A stretch of DNA of 64,000 nt from Martinezella miluonensis (GTDB taxonomy: Bacteria > Pseudomonadota > Alphaproteobacteria > Rhizobiales > Rhizobiaceae): the NCBI RefSeq assembly GCF_900094545.1, contig NZ_FMAH01000010.1, positions 1 through 64,000 of the forward strand. Direction: 5' to 3'. Positions 27,825 through 34,700 of this stretch are shown one piece after another. Below the pieces are notes generated by a model that saw nothing but the letters and a program-made list of their open reading frames with translations, had not been told where the DNA came from and ran no database searches. Position 1 is the first letter of the stretch, and the number at the start of each line of letters is the position of its first letter. Made by a program: the position numbers and the translations under genes.

Positions 27825-28463
27825 TTACTTGCTGGTCGACGACGTCGTCATGTTGTCGGTCGCCGGCATGGTTGTCGTTCCCTCCAAACGCGCCGCCTTT
27901 TCCGAAGCCTGCATCATAAGCGTCTTGAACTCGGGCGCCGATTTCAGCGCGGCGGCCGTTTCCGTCGTCGTCAGCTTGATTGTACCATCCTGTGCATTCT
28001 GGGTGGCGTTGATCTTGCTGAACGGCACGGCGACATTCTTCTGGCCGAGGCCGAGGAAGCCACCGACGCCGACCACGGCTGCGACGACACCGCCCTGCTT
28101 CTGCAGGATCAGGTCGTTGATGCTGCCGATACTTTCATTCTGACCATTATAGACCGACTGGCCCATATAGGTCCTGGCACTGATCTGATCCGCGGACTGC
28201 GTGGTCAGATAGCCGCCCGCCTGCTCGGTGCCCGTTGAGCCTGTTGACGCAGCGGGAGCCTGAGCCTTGGTTTGCGGCGTTGGGCTATCCGGCTTTGCGG
28301 CGCCGGGCGTCGCCGGAGCGGATTGTGTCAGCGGCGCATTGCCGCTGTTGCCTGTGCCTCCGTTCGACGGCTGTTGCGCCTGTGCGAAAGCCATCGGCGA
28401 GAGCACGGATCCAGCGGCAAAGATTGCGCCTGCAGCGACGGAGGTGAAGAGTTTCCCAGTCAT
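27825..28463 (-). CDS. Secreted PRC-barrel domain protein
   Basis: A 212-residue exported protein. A signal peptide (MTGKLFTSVAAGAIFAAG) ends near Ala28 (PMAFA then QAQQ). A Pro/Thr/Ala/Gly-rich linker follows to about residue 95, then a PRC-barrel domain (ARTYMGQSVYNG, IGSINDLIL, AVVGVGGFLGLGQKNVAVP). Such periplasmic PRC-barrel proteins are common in rhizobia and often stress-induced; function is unknown. The ATG at 28463 follows AGGTAGG. The leader contains an inverted repeat and an EcfG-like promoter candidate. Confidence 0.88.
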   Translation of the reverse strand: MTGKLFTSVAAGAIFAAGSVLSPMAFAQAQQPSNGGTGNSGNAPLTQSAPATPGAAKPDSPTPQTKAQAPAASTGSTGTEQAGGYLTTQSADQISARTYMGQSVYNGQNESIGSINDLILQKQGGVVAAVVGVGGFLGLGQKNVAVPFSKINATQNAQDGTIKLTTTETAAALKSAPEFKTLMMQASEKAARLEGTTTMPATDNMTTSSTSK

Positions 28464-28489
28464 CGTGAACCTACCTTTCATTCTGATGG

Positions 28490-28511
28490 GCATGCCTAGT
28501 GACAGGCATGC
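28490..28511. repeat. Inverted repeat upstream of the PRC-barrel gene
   Basis: GCATGCCT-AGTGAC-AGGCATGC, perfect 8-bp arms, 27-48 nt upstream of the PRC-barrel ATG. It would form a leader hairpin or serve as an operator. Confidence 0.55.
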
Positions 28512-28568
28512 ATACCAGTGCGAGTGGATTTCCTGATTACTGACCATCATCGTACCGGTCGTAAGGCA

Positions 28569-28593
28569 AATGGCTCAGGGAAGCTTTGGTTCC
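28569..28593 (-). promoter_or_regulatory. Candidate EcfG (general stress) promoter
   Basis: Reading leftward, GGAAC at 28593-28589 is followed after 16 nt by CATT at 28572-28569. The alphaproteobacterial EcfG consensus is GGAAC-N16/17-CGTT, so there is one mismatch. It would give about a 100-nt leader to the PRC-barrel gene. PRC-barrel genes are frequent general-stress targets in rhizobia, but this call rests on a short motif. Confidence 0.35.
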
Positions 28594-28810
28594 GTCAAAA
28601 GTTGCAGAAAGTCGATGTCTCGAGGTTGCAAACGGGGATAATGTTATGAGAAAACAATGCGTTGATTTACCAATGCGGTCCGAAAGTTTAAACGCGTCAG
28701 CTGCGTCGAAATATGGCTGCGCCTATTTTTACGACATATAACCTGATCGCGGCGGCGCCATCCGCATAGCGGAAATCGCCTTCGCACCCGAGCGCGAAGG
28801 CGAAGGTCAA

Positions 28811-29698
28811 TCAAAGCTTGTAGGGCGGATCGAAGACGCCCCGGACAGTCGGGCCGAGCTCCAGAAGCGCGCCGGCCTGTGGCTGCATGGAGCGCGCTTC
28901 GTCATCGAGCCCTTCCCAAGCGGTGGTCACCGCCAACCGGTCGGCATTCTTGCCGATGAAGGCGGGGCAGGAGGGCTGCATGGCAGGCACGCGATAGCGC
29001 TCGATGCGCAGTCCGTCCGGGCTGTATTTGTCGACGAAGCCGGATCCCCAGCGAGCATTCCAGATATAGCCGTCGGCATCGCAAACCGACCCATCGAGAC
29101 CGCCCGGATCTTCCATACTGTCGACCATGACGATCGGCTCGCCCGCCGGAAGCCCGGTCTCCGGATCGACGAGGACGCGCATCAGCTGGCTGACGCGCGT
29201 GTCGGTAAAATAACCGATGGTGCCATCTGGTGAAAAGCAGATCGAGTTCGGGATGCTGATCTGATCGAAGATCTTGGTGACCTTGCCGCCGGCGACATGA
29301 TAGATGGCGCCCGCCTGCATCTCGGCGCGCTTGCCCATGGTGCCGATCCAGAGCGAACCGGAAACATGCGTGCGTCCATCGTTGGAACGGTTTTCCGGCT
29401 TGTCGGCCTCGATTGCCGCATAGAAGCTCAATTCGCCGCTCGCGATGTCGCGGAGGAACAGGCCTTCTTCGGTGGCGATCATCTGCCGCTCCGCATCGAC
29501 GCGGGCAAGCACGCTCGCCATCATCGGCAGCTCGTGGACCTGCTTCTTGCCGGTCGGCAGATGCAGCTCATGCAACTCTTTGCCGAGGATATTGAACCAC
29601 CAGACAGTGTCCGTATCGGGATCGTAGGTCGGGCCTTCTCCAAGGACGGATGAGGTATTGCAGAGAATATTTCCCTGAAAATCATGAATATCGGTCAT
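28811..29698 (-). CDS. SMP-30/gluconolactonase-family sugar lactonase
   Basis: Predicted cytosolic lactonase of 295 residues with the six-bladed propeller signatures of the SMP-30 family: LGEGPTYDP near 19-27 (metal-ligand Glu), NDGRTHVSGSLWIGTMG near 106-122, and SICFSPDGTIGYFTDT and DGSVCDADGYIWNA further on. By context it should hydrolyse galactono-1,4-lactone (or a related aldonolactone) produced by the SDR dehydrogenase of the same operon. It starts three bases after the dgoA stop and is the last gene of the cluster. Strict substrate identity is inference. Confidence 0.9.
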   Translation of the reverse strand: MTDIHDFQGNILCNTSSVLGEGPTYDPDTDTVWWFNILGKELHELHLPTGKKQVHELPMMASVLARVDAERQMIATEEGLFLRDIASGELSFYAAIEADKPENRSNDGRTHVSGSLWIGTMGKRAEMQAGAIYHVAGGKVTKIFDQISIPNSICFSPDGTIGYFTDTRVSQLMRVLVDPETGLPAGEPIVMVDSMEDPGGLDGSVCDADGYIWNARWGSGFVDKYSPDGLRIERYRVPAMQPSCPAFIGKNADRLAVTTAWEGLDDEARSMQPQAGALLELGPTVRGVFDPPYKL

Positions 29699-29701
29699 AG
29701 A

Positions 29702-30337
29702 TCAGGCTCCTATGGCGGCGTCATAGGCGTAAATGGTGGTCTTGGCGCGTTCGGCAACCTCTGCGGCCGTCATTCCCGGCTTGTAAAGGCTGGTTCCCAA
29801 ACCGAAGGCCAGGATGCCAGCTTTGGTGTAATCGGCGAAATTCTTGTCCGAAACGCCGCCGACTGCAGCGATAACAAGCTCCGGCGGCAGAACGGCGCGA
29901 ATGGCTGTGATACCGGAAGCGCCGAGCACGCCGGCGGGGAAGAATTTCAGGCCGGTAGCGCCGGCACGGGCGGCCGAAAGCGCCTCGGTCGCGGTGAAGA
30001 CACCGGGCATCGTCACCATGCCCTTGTCGCGCGCGCGGCTGATCACCGCGGGCTCGACATTCGGCGTCACCAGCAGCTTGCCGCCGGCGCCGTCCAGCCT
30101 GTCGACATCTTCCACAGTCAGCACCGTGCCTGCGCCGATCAGGCAACCGGCAGGCGCCATCTTGGCAGCGATTTTGATCGAGTGAAAAGCCTCGGGCGAA
30201 TTCAACGGGATTTCGATGGCAGTGAAACCGGTTTCGATCAGCGCGCCGACGATATCGGCGGTTTCCTCTGGCTTGATGCCGCGGAGAATAGCAATCAGCG
30301 GGCGCTTCATGGGCGGAAAGGGGACACGGGTTGTCAT
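29702..30337 (-). CDS. dgoA: 2-dehydro-3-deoxy-6-phosphogalactonate aldolase
   Basis: Class I aldolase that splits 2-keto-3-deoxy-6-phosphogalactonate into pyruvate and glyceraldehyde 3-phosphate. The 211-residue TIM-barrel has Glu42 in AIEIPLNSP, the GAGTVL loop and the Schiff-base Lys131 in GLKFFPA, as in KDPG/KDPGal aldolases. The DgoA rather than Eda assignment rests on its place directly after dgoK (start and stop codons overlap by one base) and on the ILRGIKPEE N-terminus. Part of the four-gene operon under IclR control. Confidence 0.93.
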   Translation of the reverse strand: MTTRVPFPPMKRPLIAILRGIKPEETADIVGALIETGFTAIEIPLNSPEAFHSIKIAAKMAPAGCLIGAGTVLTVEDVDRLDGAGGKLLVTPNVEPAVISRARDKGMVTMPGVFTATEALSAARAGATGLKFFPAGVLGASGITAIRAVLPPELVIAAVGGVSDKNFADYTKAGILAFGLGTSLYKPGMTAAEVAERAKTTIYAYDAAIGA

Positions 30338-31269
30338 CAGCTTTTGCTTTCGTTCTTGAGCCAGATCGCTTCGGCCGCAGCGGAAAGCCCGCGACGAACG
30401 GCAGCATCGGCGTCGATGGTCTGGTAGGGGAGGGACAGGCTGCGGAACGCTTCTTCATAGAGCGTCTGCAGGCGTCCGGAGGCGACGAGCGTGATGGCGG
30501 CTCCTTGCCCGGCAGAAGACAGAGCGCCGGCGATCTCGGCGCCGATCAGCGTGCCCGAGATCAGCGCCTGCGCCCCGGCCGCCGTTGTGCCGTGGAGAAG
30601 CTGGCCGGAGCGGGCGGTGAACATCAGATTGGTGACGAGCTGCGGCTTTTCGAATGCAGCCTTGAGGGCCGCTTCGAAGGCCGTGGTGTCGGCAGGCATG
30701 TCAGCGGCGCCGGCCACGGCATGCGACAGAATGCTGTGCTTGGTGATGACGTCGAAAAGTTCGCCCGTCATGAAGGTGGAAAAGCCCGTCACCCGGCCGT
30801 CGACAACGCGCACCCATTTCGAATGCGTTCCCGGCATGCAGACGATCTGCTCGCCTTTGGCATCGGCGGCAATCGCGCCGAGCAACTGCGTTTCTTCTCC
30901 ACGCATGACATCCGGAGCGTCCTTGGCTCGCTGCGCCAGGCCTGGCAAAATGCGCACGTCGCGCGACTGCCCGGGAACGACAACTGCGCCCGTGAGAATA
31001 GCTGCCAGCGATGTCGGCGTATCGATGTAGCCGGCTTCGACCCAGCCCTGGCGCGCACCTGCCATGCCGCAGACGATGACAGGAAGATCCAAGGGCGCGG
31101 AGATGGCATCCAGATGCGCCTGCAAGATATTGGCGAAGCCGGCTTGAGCTGCCGTCGTCATGCCTTCGCCGCTTCGGCGTTCCGCCAGAATATTGCCGTC
31201 TTCGCCGATCAGCCACAGCCGGAAACTGCTGGTGCCCCAGTCCACCGCGATAAATGCGGGCTTAGTCAT
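30337..31269 (-). CDS. dgoK: 2-dehydro-3-deoxygalactonokinase
   Basis: Phosphorylates 2-keto-3-deoxygalactonate at C6 with ATP. The 310-residue protein has the N-terminal phosphate motif AVDWGTSSFRLWL, a GMAGARQGW segment near 78-86 and the CMPGTHSKWV motif near 152-161 typical of DgoK. The start is the ATG at 31269 preceded by GGAG; an in-frame Met 13 codons upstream is not conserved. It overlaps dgoA by one base. Confidence 0.93.
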   Translation of the reverse strand: MTKPAFIAVDWGTSSFRLWLIGEDGNILAERRSGEGMTTAAQAGFANILQAHLDAISAPLDLPVIVCGMAGARQGWVEAGYIDTPTSLAAILTGAVVVPGQSRDVRILPGLAQRAKDAPDVMRGEETQLLGAIAADAKGEQIVCMPGTHSKWVRVVDGRVTGFSTFMTGELFDVITKHSILSHAVAGAADMPADTTAFEAALKAAFEKPQLVTNLMFTARSGQLLHGTTAAGAQALISGTLIGAEIAGALSSAGQGAAITLVASGRLQTLYEEAFRSLSLPYQTIDADAAVRRGLSAAAEAIWLKNESKS

Positions 31270-31291
31270 GAGAAATGCTCCAAGTCTTTCA

Positions 31292-32062
31292 TTAGAAAAT
31301 GCCGCCATCGACGATAACGGATTGTGCCGTCATCCCGCCCGAGCAGTCGGACGCAAGGAAAAGCACGGGTCCCACAAGATCCTCGGCCTTCAGCACGCGC
31401 TTGAGGCATTGCCGCTCGATGGTTTTGGCCATGCCGTCCGCCGTCAGCCACAGCTCGAGCTGTCGCTCCGTCACGATCATGCCGGGCAAGACGGCGTTGA
31501 CGCGGATGTTTTCCGGACCGAAGCGACCGGCAAAACTTTTCGTCAGCCCGATAATGCCGGATTTCGCCGCTGCATAGGAAGAAAGCGCCGGCGGGTTCAT
31601 CTTGAAGACGATCGAGGAGAAATTGATGATCGATCCGCCACCGGCCGACCGCATGCCGGGTGCCGCAGCCTGCGAAACGAAAAAGACCTGCTTGAGGTTG
31701 ATCGACTGGCTGTTGTCCCAATATTCCTCGGTCGTCGTGTCGATATCGTGCCGGTCGTCCCAGGCCGCGTTGTTGACGAGCACGCGGATCGCACCGAGAT
31801 CGGATTCCACTGCCGCAACCGTGCTCTTGATCGTGCCGACATCGCGCAGATCGGCGTGGTAGAAGGAGACGGGATGCGCCGACTGCGACGAGAGCCTCGC
31901 GGCGAGCGCCTTGCTCGGCTCCTCCGCAATGTCGATGAAGGCGACTTTCGCGCCTTGTTGGGCGAACCCTTCGACGAGTGCTGCGCCAATGCCGGAGCCG
32001 CCGCCGGTGATCAGCACCGTACGATCCTTCAGATCGGGAAATTGCGCCTGTGTCTCAGCCAA
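31292..32062 (-). CDS. SDR-family dehydrogenase (probable galactose/aldose 1-dehydrogenase)
   Basis: Short-chain dehydrogenase of 256 residues with the NAD(P)-binding TGGGSGIG at 19-26, NNAA, and the catalytic set Ser150, Tyr163 and Lys167 (SYAAAK). As first gene of the dgo operon it probably oxidises galactose (or a related aldose) to the lactone that the SMP-30 protein opens; this is inference from context. It starts with TTG at 32062, supported by a strong GGAGGAGA ribosome binding site seven to eight bases upstream. The operator and promoter region shared with iclR lies directly upstream. Confidence 0.88.
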   Translation of the reverse strand: MAETQAQFPDLKDRTVLITGGGSGIGAALVEGFAQQGAKVAFIDIAEEPSKALAARLSSQSAHPVSFYHADLRDVGTIKSTVAAVESDLGAIRVLVNNAAWDDRHDIDTTTEEYWDNSQSINLKQVFFVSQAAAPGMRSAGGGSIINFSSIVFKMNPPALSSYAAAKSGIIGLTKSFAGRFGPENIRVNAVLPGMIVTERQLELWLTADGMAKTIERQCLKRVLKAEDLVGPVLFLASDCSGGMTAQSVIVDGGIF

Positions 32063-32089
32063 GGTGTCTCCTCCTCGGTTTGCGAATTA

Positions 32090-32106
32090 GTTCCATTATT
32101 TGGAAC
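32090..32106. promoter_or_regulatory. IclR-family operator palindrome
   Basis: GTTCCA-TTATT-TGGAAC, perfect 6-bp arms. TTCC-N7-GGAA palindromes are typical for IclR-family regulators. It lies just downstream of the predicted dgo transcription start and just upstream of the iclR -35. Two more half-sites, TGGAA at 32121-32125 and TTCCA at 32140-32144, fall in the promoters. Confidence 0.65.
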
Positions 32107-32111
32107 AAAAT

Positions 32112-32140
32112 TTGACTATGTGGAATTATCTGATTACACT
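32112..32140 (+). promoter_or_regulatory. Promoter of the iclR gene
   Basis: TTGACT at 32112-32117, 17-bp spacer, TACACT at 32135-32140. The predicted start is near 32147, giving a leader of about 43 nt. It completely overlaps the opposite-strand dgo promoter. Confidence 0.65.
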
Positions 32141-32153
32141 TCCATCGTGTCAA
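32125..32153 (-). promoter_or_regulatory. Promoter of the dgo operon
   Basis: Reading leftward, TTGACA at 32153-32148, 17-bp spacer, GATAAT at 32130-32125: a near-consensus sigma-70 promoter. The predicted start is near 32118, placing the GTTCCA/TGGAAC operator at about +12 to +28. Confidence 0.7.
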
Positions 32154-32189
32154 GGATACCGCGCCAGTGCGAGCGATAAATGAAAGGAT

Positions 32190-32999
32190 GTGGAGCTGAG
32201 TTCGGATAGCGAAAAGGCAGATCGCCGTCGCGAGCGGGAAACCGGCACGCTGGGAAAGCTCGTCGCACTGCTCGACCTCGTTGCGCTCGCCGAAGGTCCA
32301 ATGCGCTTCACCGATATTCTTTCCCTGTCCGATCAGCCGCGGGGCACGCTGCACCGGCAATTGTCGCATCTCGTCGAAGAAGGGCTCCTGGAGGTCGATC
32401 GCGATGGGCGCTACCTCATCGGCATCAGGCTCTTGAAACTGGCCTCGCGCAGTTGGGCGCGCAACGAATTTCGCGCCGTTGCCGAGCCGCATCTGCGACG
32501 CCTGCAGGAGGTCACCGGCGAAACCGTGCATCTTGGCGTCCTGCGCGGTTCGGAAGTGATCTATCTCGACAAGGTCGAGGGCCGGCAGTCCGTCCGCATG
32601 TATTCCCAGATCGGCAACGCGTCCCCGGCGTACTGCACCGGCGTCGGCAAGGCAGCCCTCTCTGCGCTCGACGATGCCAAACTTGCCGAGCGGATCGCCG
32701 ACCTCGAATTTCGACCCTATACCGAGCACACGCTGCGGAGCGCCGCTGAATTGCTCGCGGATATCCGCGACATCAGAGTGCGGGGCTATGCATTCGATCG
32801 GGAAGAGCATGAGAGCGGCATATGCTGCGTTGCCGCGCCGATCTGCTCCGATGGCGATCACATGCTGGCGGGTGTCTCGGTAACCGGTCCCGCCTATCGT
32901 GTCACGTCGGGGAAACTGCAGGATTGGGCGCCCCTGGTGGTCGCAACTGCCGATTCGATTATGACTGATATGCGCAATCGGATGGGTCCGAAGCGATAA
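32190..32999 (+). CDS. IclR-family transcriptional regulator of the dgo cluster
   Basis: DNA-binding repressor or activator of 269 residues. Residues about 22-80 are a winged helix-turn-helix (LGKLVALLDLVALAEGPMRF, GTLHRQLSHLVEEGLL), followed by the IclR effector domain (VHLGVLRGSEVIYLDKVEG, CTGVGKAALS, GICCVAAPI). It diverges from the SDR-dgoK-dgoA-lactonase operon and probably controls it and itself through the TTCCA/TGGAA sites. The start is uncertain: an in-frame stop lies directly upstream, and the GTG at 32190 is only about two bases from AAGGA; a CTG at 32196 would have better spacing. Confidence 0.9.
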   Translation: MELSSDSEKADRRRERETGTLGKLVALLDLVALAEGPMRFTDILSLSDQPRGTLHRQLSHLVEEGLLEVDRDGRYLIGIRLLKLASRSWARNEFRAVAEPHLRRLQEVTGETVHLGVLRGSEVIYLDKVEGRQSVRMYSQIGNASPAYCTGVGKAALSALDDAKLAERIADLEFRPYTEHTLRSAAELLADIRDIRVRGYAFDREEHESGICCVAAPICSDGDHMLAGVSVTGPAYRVTSGKLQDWAPLVVATADSIMTDMRNRMGPKR

Positions 33000-33327
33000 T
33001 CCGGTGCCCGTTTGCCGCAGCCATCACATGAAATTCGTCAATTTATCGCTGTTCGCGCTGGACCTTAGCGAAATTGCGTATTTAACTTAAATTTGATTAT
33101 TGAGATGTGCGTAAGAACTGCCATTATCCTCGCATGATTGCTGAGATCATAAAGGATTTGGCGGAATGGCAGACGGACATCGTAGTAATGAACGTTGAAG
33201 CGATCGGAATCCTGTAAATCTTATATTTGCGCAAACGCCGGTTATCCGGCGCCGGTACGATGACGTCGACGGAAAAGGCGACAGAAGTTACTCGTTTTTT
33301 CCTCTTTTACATAAAGAAGACTAGCAA
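33000..33327. other. AT-rich intergenic region before the LuxR-type gene
   Basis: About 330 bases, noticeably more AT-rich than the surrounding genes, with no convincing gene. It contains the hairpin CGCCGG-TTAT-CCGGCG at 33236-33251, about 75 nt before the downstream ATG. It probably carries the promoter of the LuxR-type gene, but no motif pair stands out. Confidence 0.5.
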
Positions 33328-34065
33328 ATGGCAGCATTGATGCAGGCGGGAGCGTCTCCTCGAGGCGAAGATTTTATTGAGGAAATTGGCAGGCTGAAGA
33401 CACAGTTTGATGTGTTTCGTTTCATGAAGGGATTGACCGAAGCCTATCGTTGCCGGGCCTTCATGGTCGTCAACCTGCCGCCGATCACCTCCTTCGAATT
33501 GCAGAGCAATACCGTGATCAACAATTGGCCGGCAGAGCTTCTTTCGACCTACGATCAGGAGGGATTGCTGCCAACCAGCCCCGTGCTGCAGCGTCTGCGC
33601 CGCACCACGCTGCCCTTTGTCTATGACCTGGCGCTGGCCCCGAACCGCGAGGCGAGCAAATCCCAGCTCGTCATCGCCTTGTTCGAGAAGTTTCGCATGA
33701 CGCGCTTCATCTGCCTGCCGACCCATGATGCATCCGGCATGCGTGGCGCGGTCTCCCTGGCCGGCGATCGCGAACCCTTTTCGCCCGAGGAGATCAAGGA
33801 TCTTTGCTACGTTGCGATCCACGTTTATGACCGGCTTGCGGAGATCCGCAGCATGGATGTGCGGGTCGTCGATGCGCTCACGGATCGCGAGATCGATTGT
33901 CTCAACTGGACCGCGGCGGGCAAGACCAGTGCCGAGATCGCCGAAATCCTTGCGCTCTCGGAGCACACCGTCAATCACTACCTGAATCGAGCGACCAAGA
34001 AACTCGACACCGTCAACCGCACGCAGGCCGTCGCCAAGGCCTTGCGGGTGGGATTGATCAAGTAG
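33328..34065 (+). CDS. LuxR-family regulator with divergent autoinducer domain
   Basis: A 245-residue transcription factor. The C-terminal part (about 183-245) is a LuxR helix-turn-helix with LTDREIDCLNWTAAGKTSAE and HTVNHYLNRATKKL. The N-terminal 170 residues align in layout with an autoinducer-binding domain: NWPAELLSTYDQEGLLPTSPV keeps the Trp and Tyr of the usual pocket, but the invariant Asp of the DP motif is replaced (TSPV), and the later Trp reads Val in PFVYD. No luxI-type synthase is nearby, so it is an orphan (solo) regulator that may sense another ligand or none. Ribosome binding site (AAGAAG) is weak. Confidence 0.85.
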   Translation: MAALMQAGASPRGEDFIEEIGRLKTQFDVFRFMKGLTEAYRCRAFMVVNLPPITSFELQSNTVINNWPAELLSTYDQEGLLPTSPVLQRLRRTTLPFVYDLALAPNREASKSQLVIALFEKFRMTRFICLPTHDASGMRGAVSLAGDREPFSPEEIKDLCYVAIHVYDRLAEIRSMDVRVVDALTDREIDCLNWTAAGKTSAEIAEILALSEHTVNHYLNRATKKLDTVNRTQAVAKALRVGLIK

Positions 34066-34700
34066 CAGCCTTTCCGGCCGATAGCTTCGCTGGCGTCTTA
34101 ATGGCAGAGCCCGATGATCGAGATTCGAGCAGCTTTGTGCCCGAATCTGGCATGTTGCGCATAAAATATGCGGAAGCGCCGCTCTGCGGCTGACAGGTCA
34201 AGTGGGCCGACTGCCGCCAGACGATTGAAATGCATCGATTTTCGCGGTCCTGTGAAAAGTGGCACGCTTCCTGCTTCTTAAGTGGCAGAAGTCCGGAGGG
34301 GACTTTGATAACAGCGCCGAACAACGTGCGCGGATCAAATGACCGTCGCCGATGCCCTTGTCGAAGTTTTTTCGGCGAAAAGTATCGGCGGCGGTTGTTG
34401 CTTATTTGGCACGCCGGCCGAGATCAGTGGCGCTCACTGGGCGATTTTCGCATTCTTGCCTTATTCCTTTCGGCTGCCTGCCCTATGTCCGCCCGCGAAA
34501 ACGTCCTTCCCGTTTGGGAGAGTGTTGCGGCTGGTAGGGTCATAGACCCGGCGGACCTGCCGGCCGCAACCAAGACGCTTTTTAACGACTGCGCCGAATT
34601 TCGTTTGGCGAAGTCCTGCCACTCCACTATCTAAGCCAGATGGATGTCGAGAGTTTGCTGTGAATGGCGCTCTCTCGATGCAGCGCGTAGTGAGGATGGC
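34066..34700. other. Long intergenic gap before mrp
   Basis: About 635 bases without a convincing gene. Several short open frames overlap here on the plus strand (for example ATG at 34339, 68 codons, and a frame read from TTG at about 34309 after GGAGGGG, ending at 34634), but none resembles a known protein and codon use looks unlike the neighbours. A sigma-54-like promoter sits at 34261. The stretch may encode a small RNA, a leader, or a decayed gene. Confidence 0.5.
34261..34277 (+). promoter_or_regulatory. Candidate sigma-54 promoter
   Basis: TGGCACGCTTCCTGCTT has GG and GC separated by exactly ten bases, as required for RpoN (-24/-12). It matches TGGCAYR-N4-TTGCW with one mismatch (C for the first T of TTGC). 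A start near 34287 would transcribe a stretch with a GGAGGGG motif and short open frames, then possibly mrp. No activator site was identified. Confidence 0.5.

Larger units (their letters stand above)
28464..28810. other. Intergenic region between lactonase and PRC-barrel genes
   Basis: About 350 bases with no convincing gene. It holds the leader hairpin and EcfG-like site listed separately. The part nearer 28811 is the 3' flank of the lactonase gene; no clear terminator was found there. Confidence 0.5.

Noticed and set aside
34407..34422. Second TGGCAC in the gap before mrp as another sigma-54 site
   Set aside because: The GC required ten bases after GG is absent.
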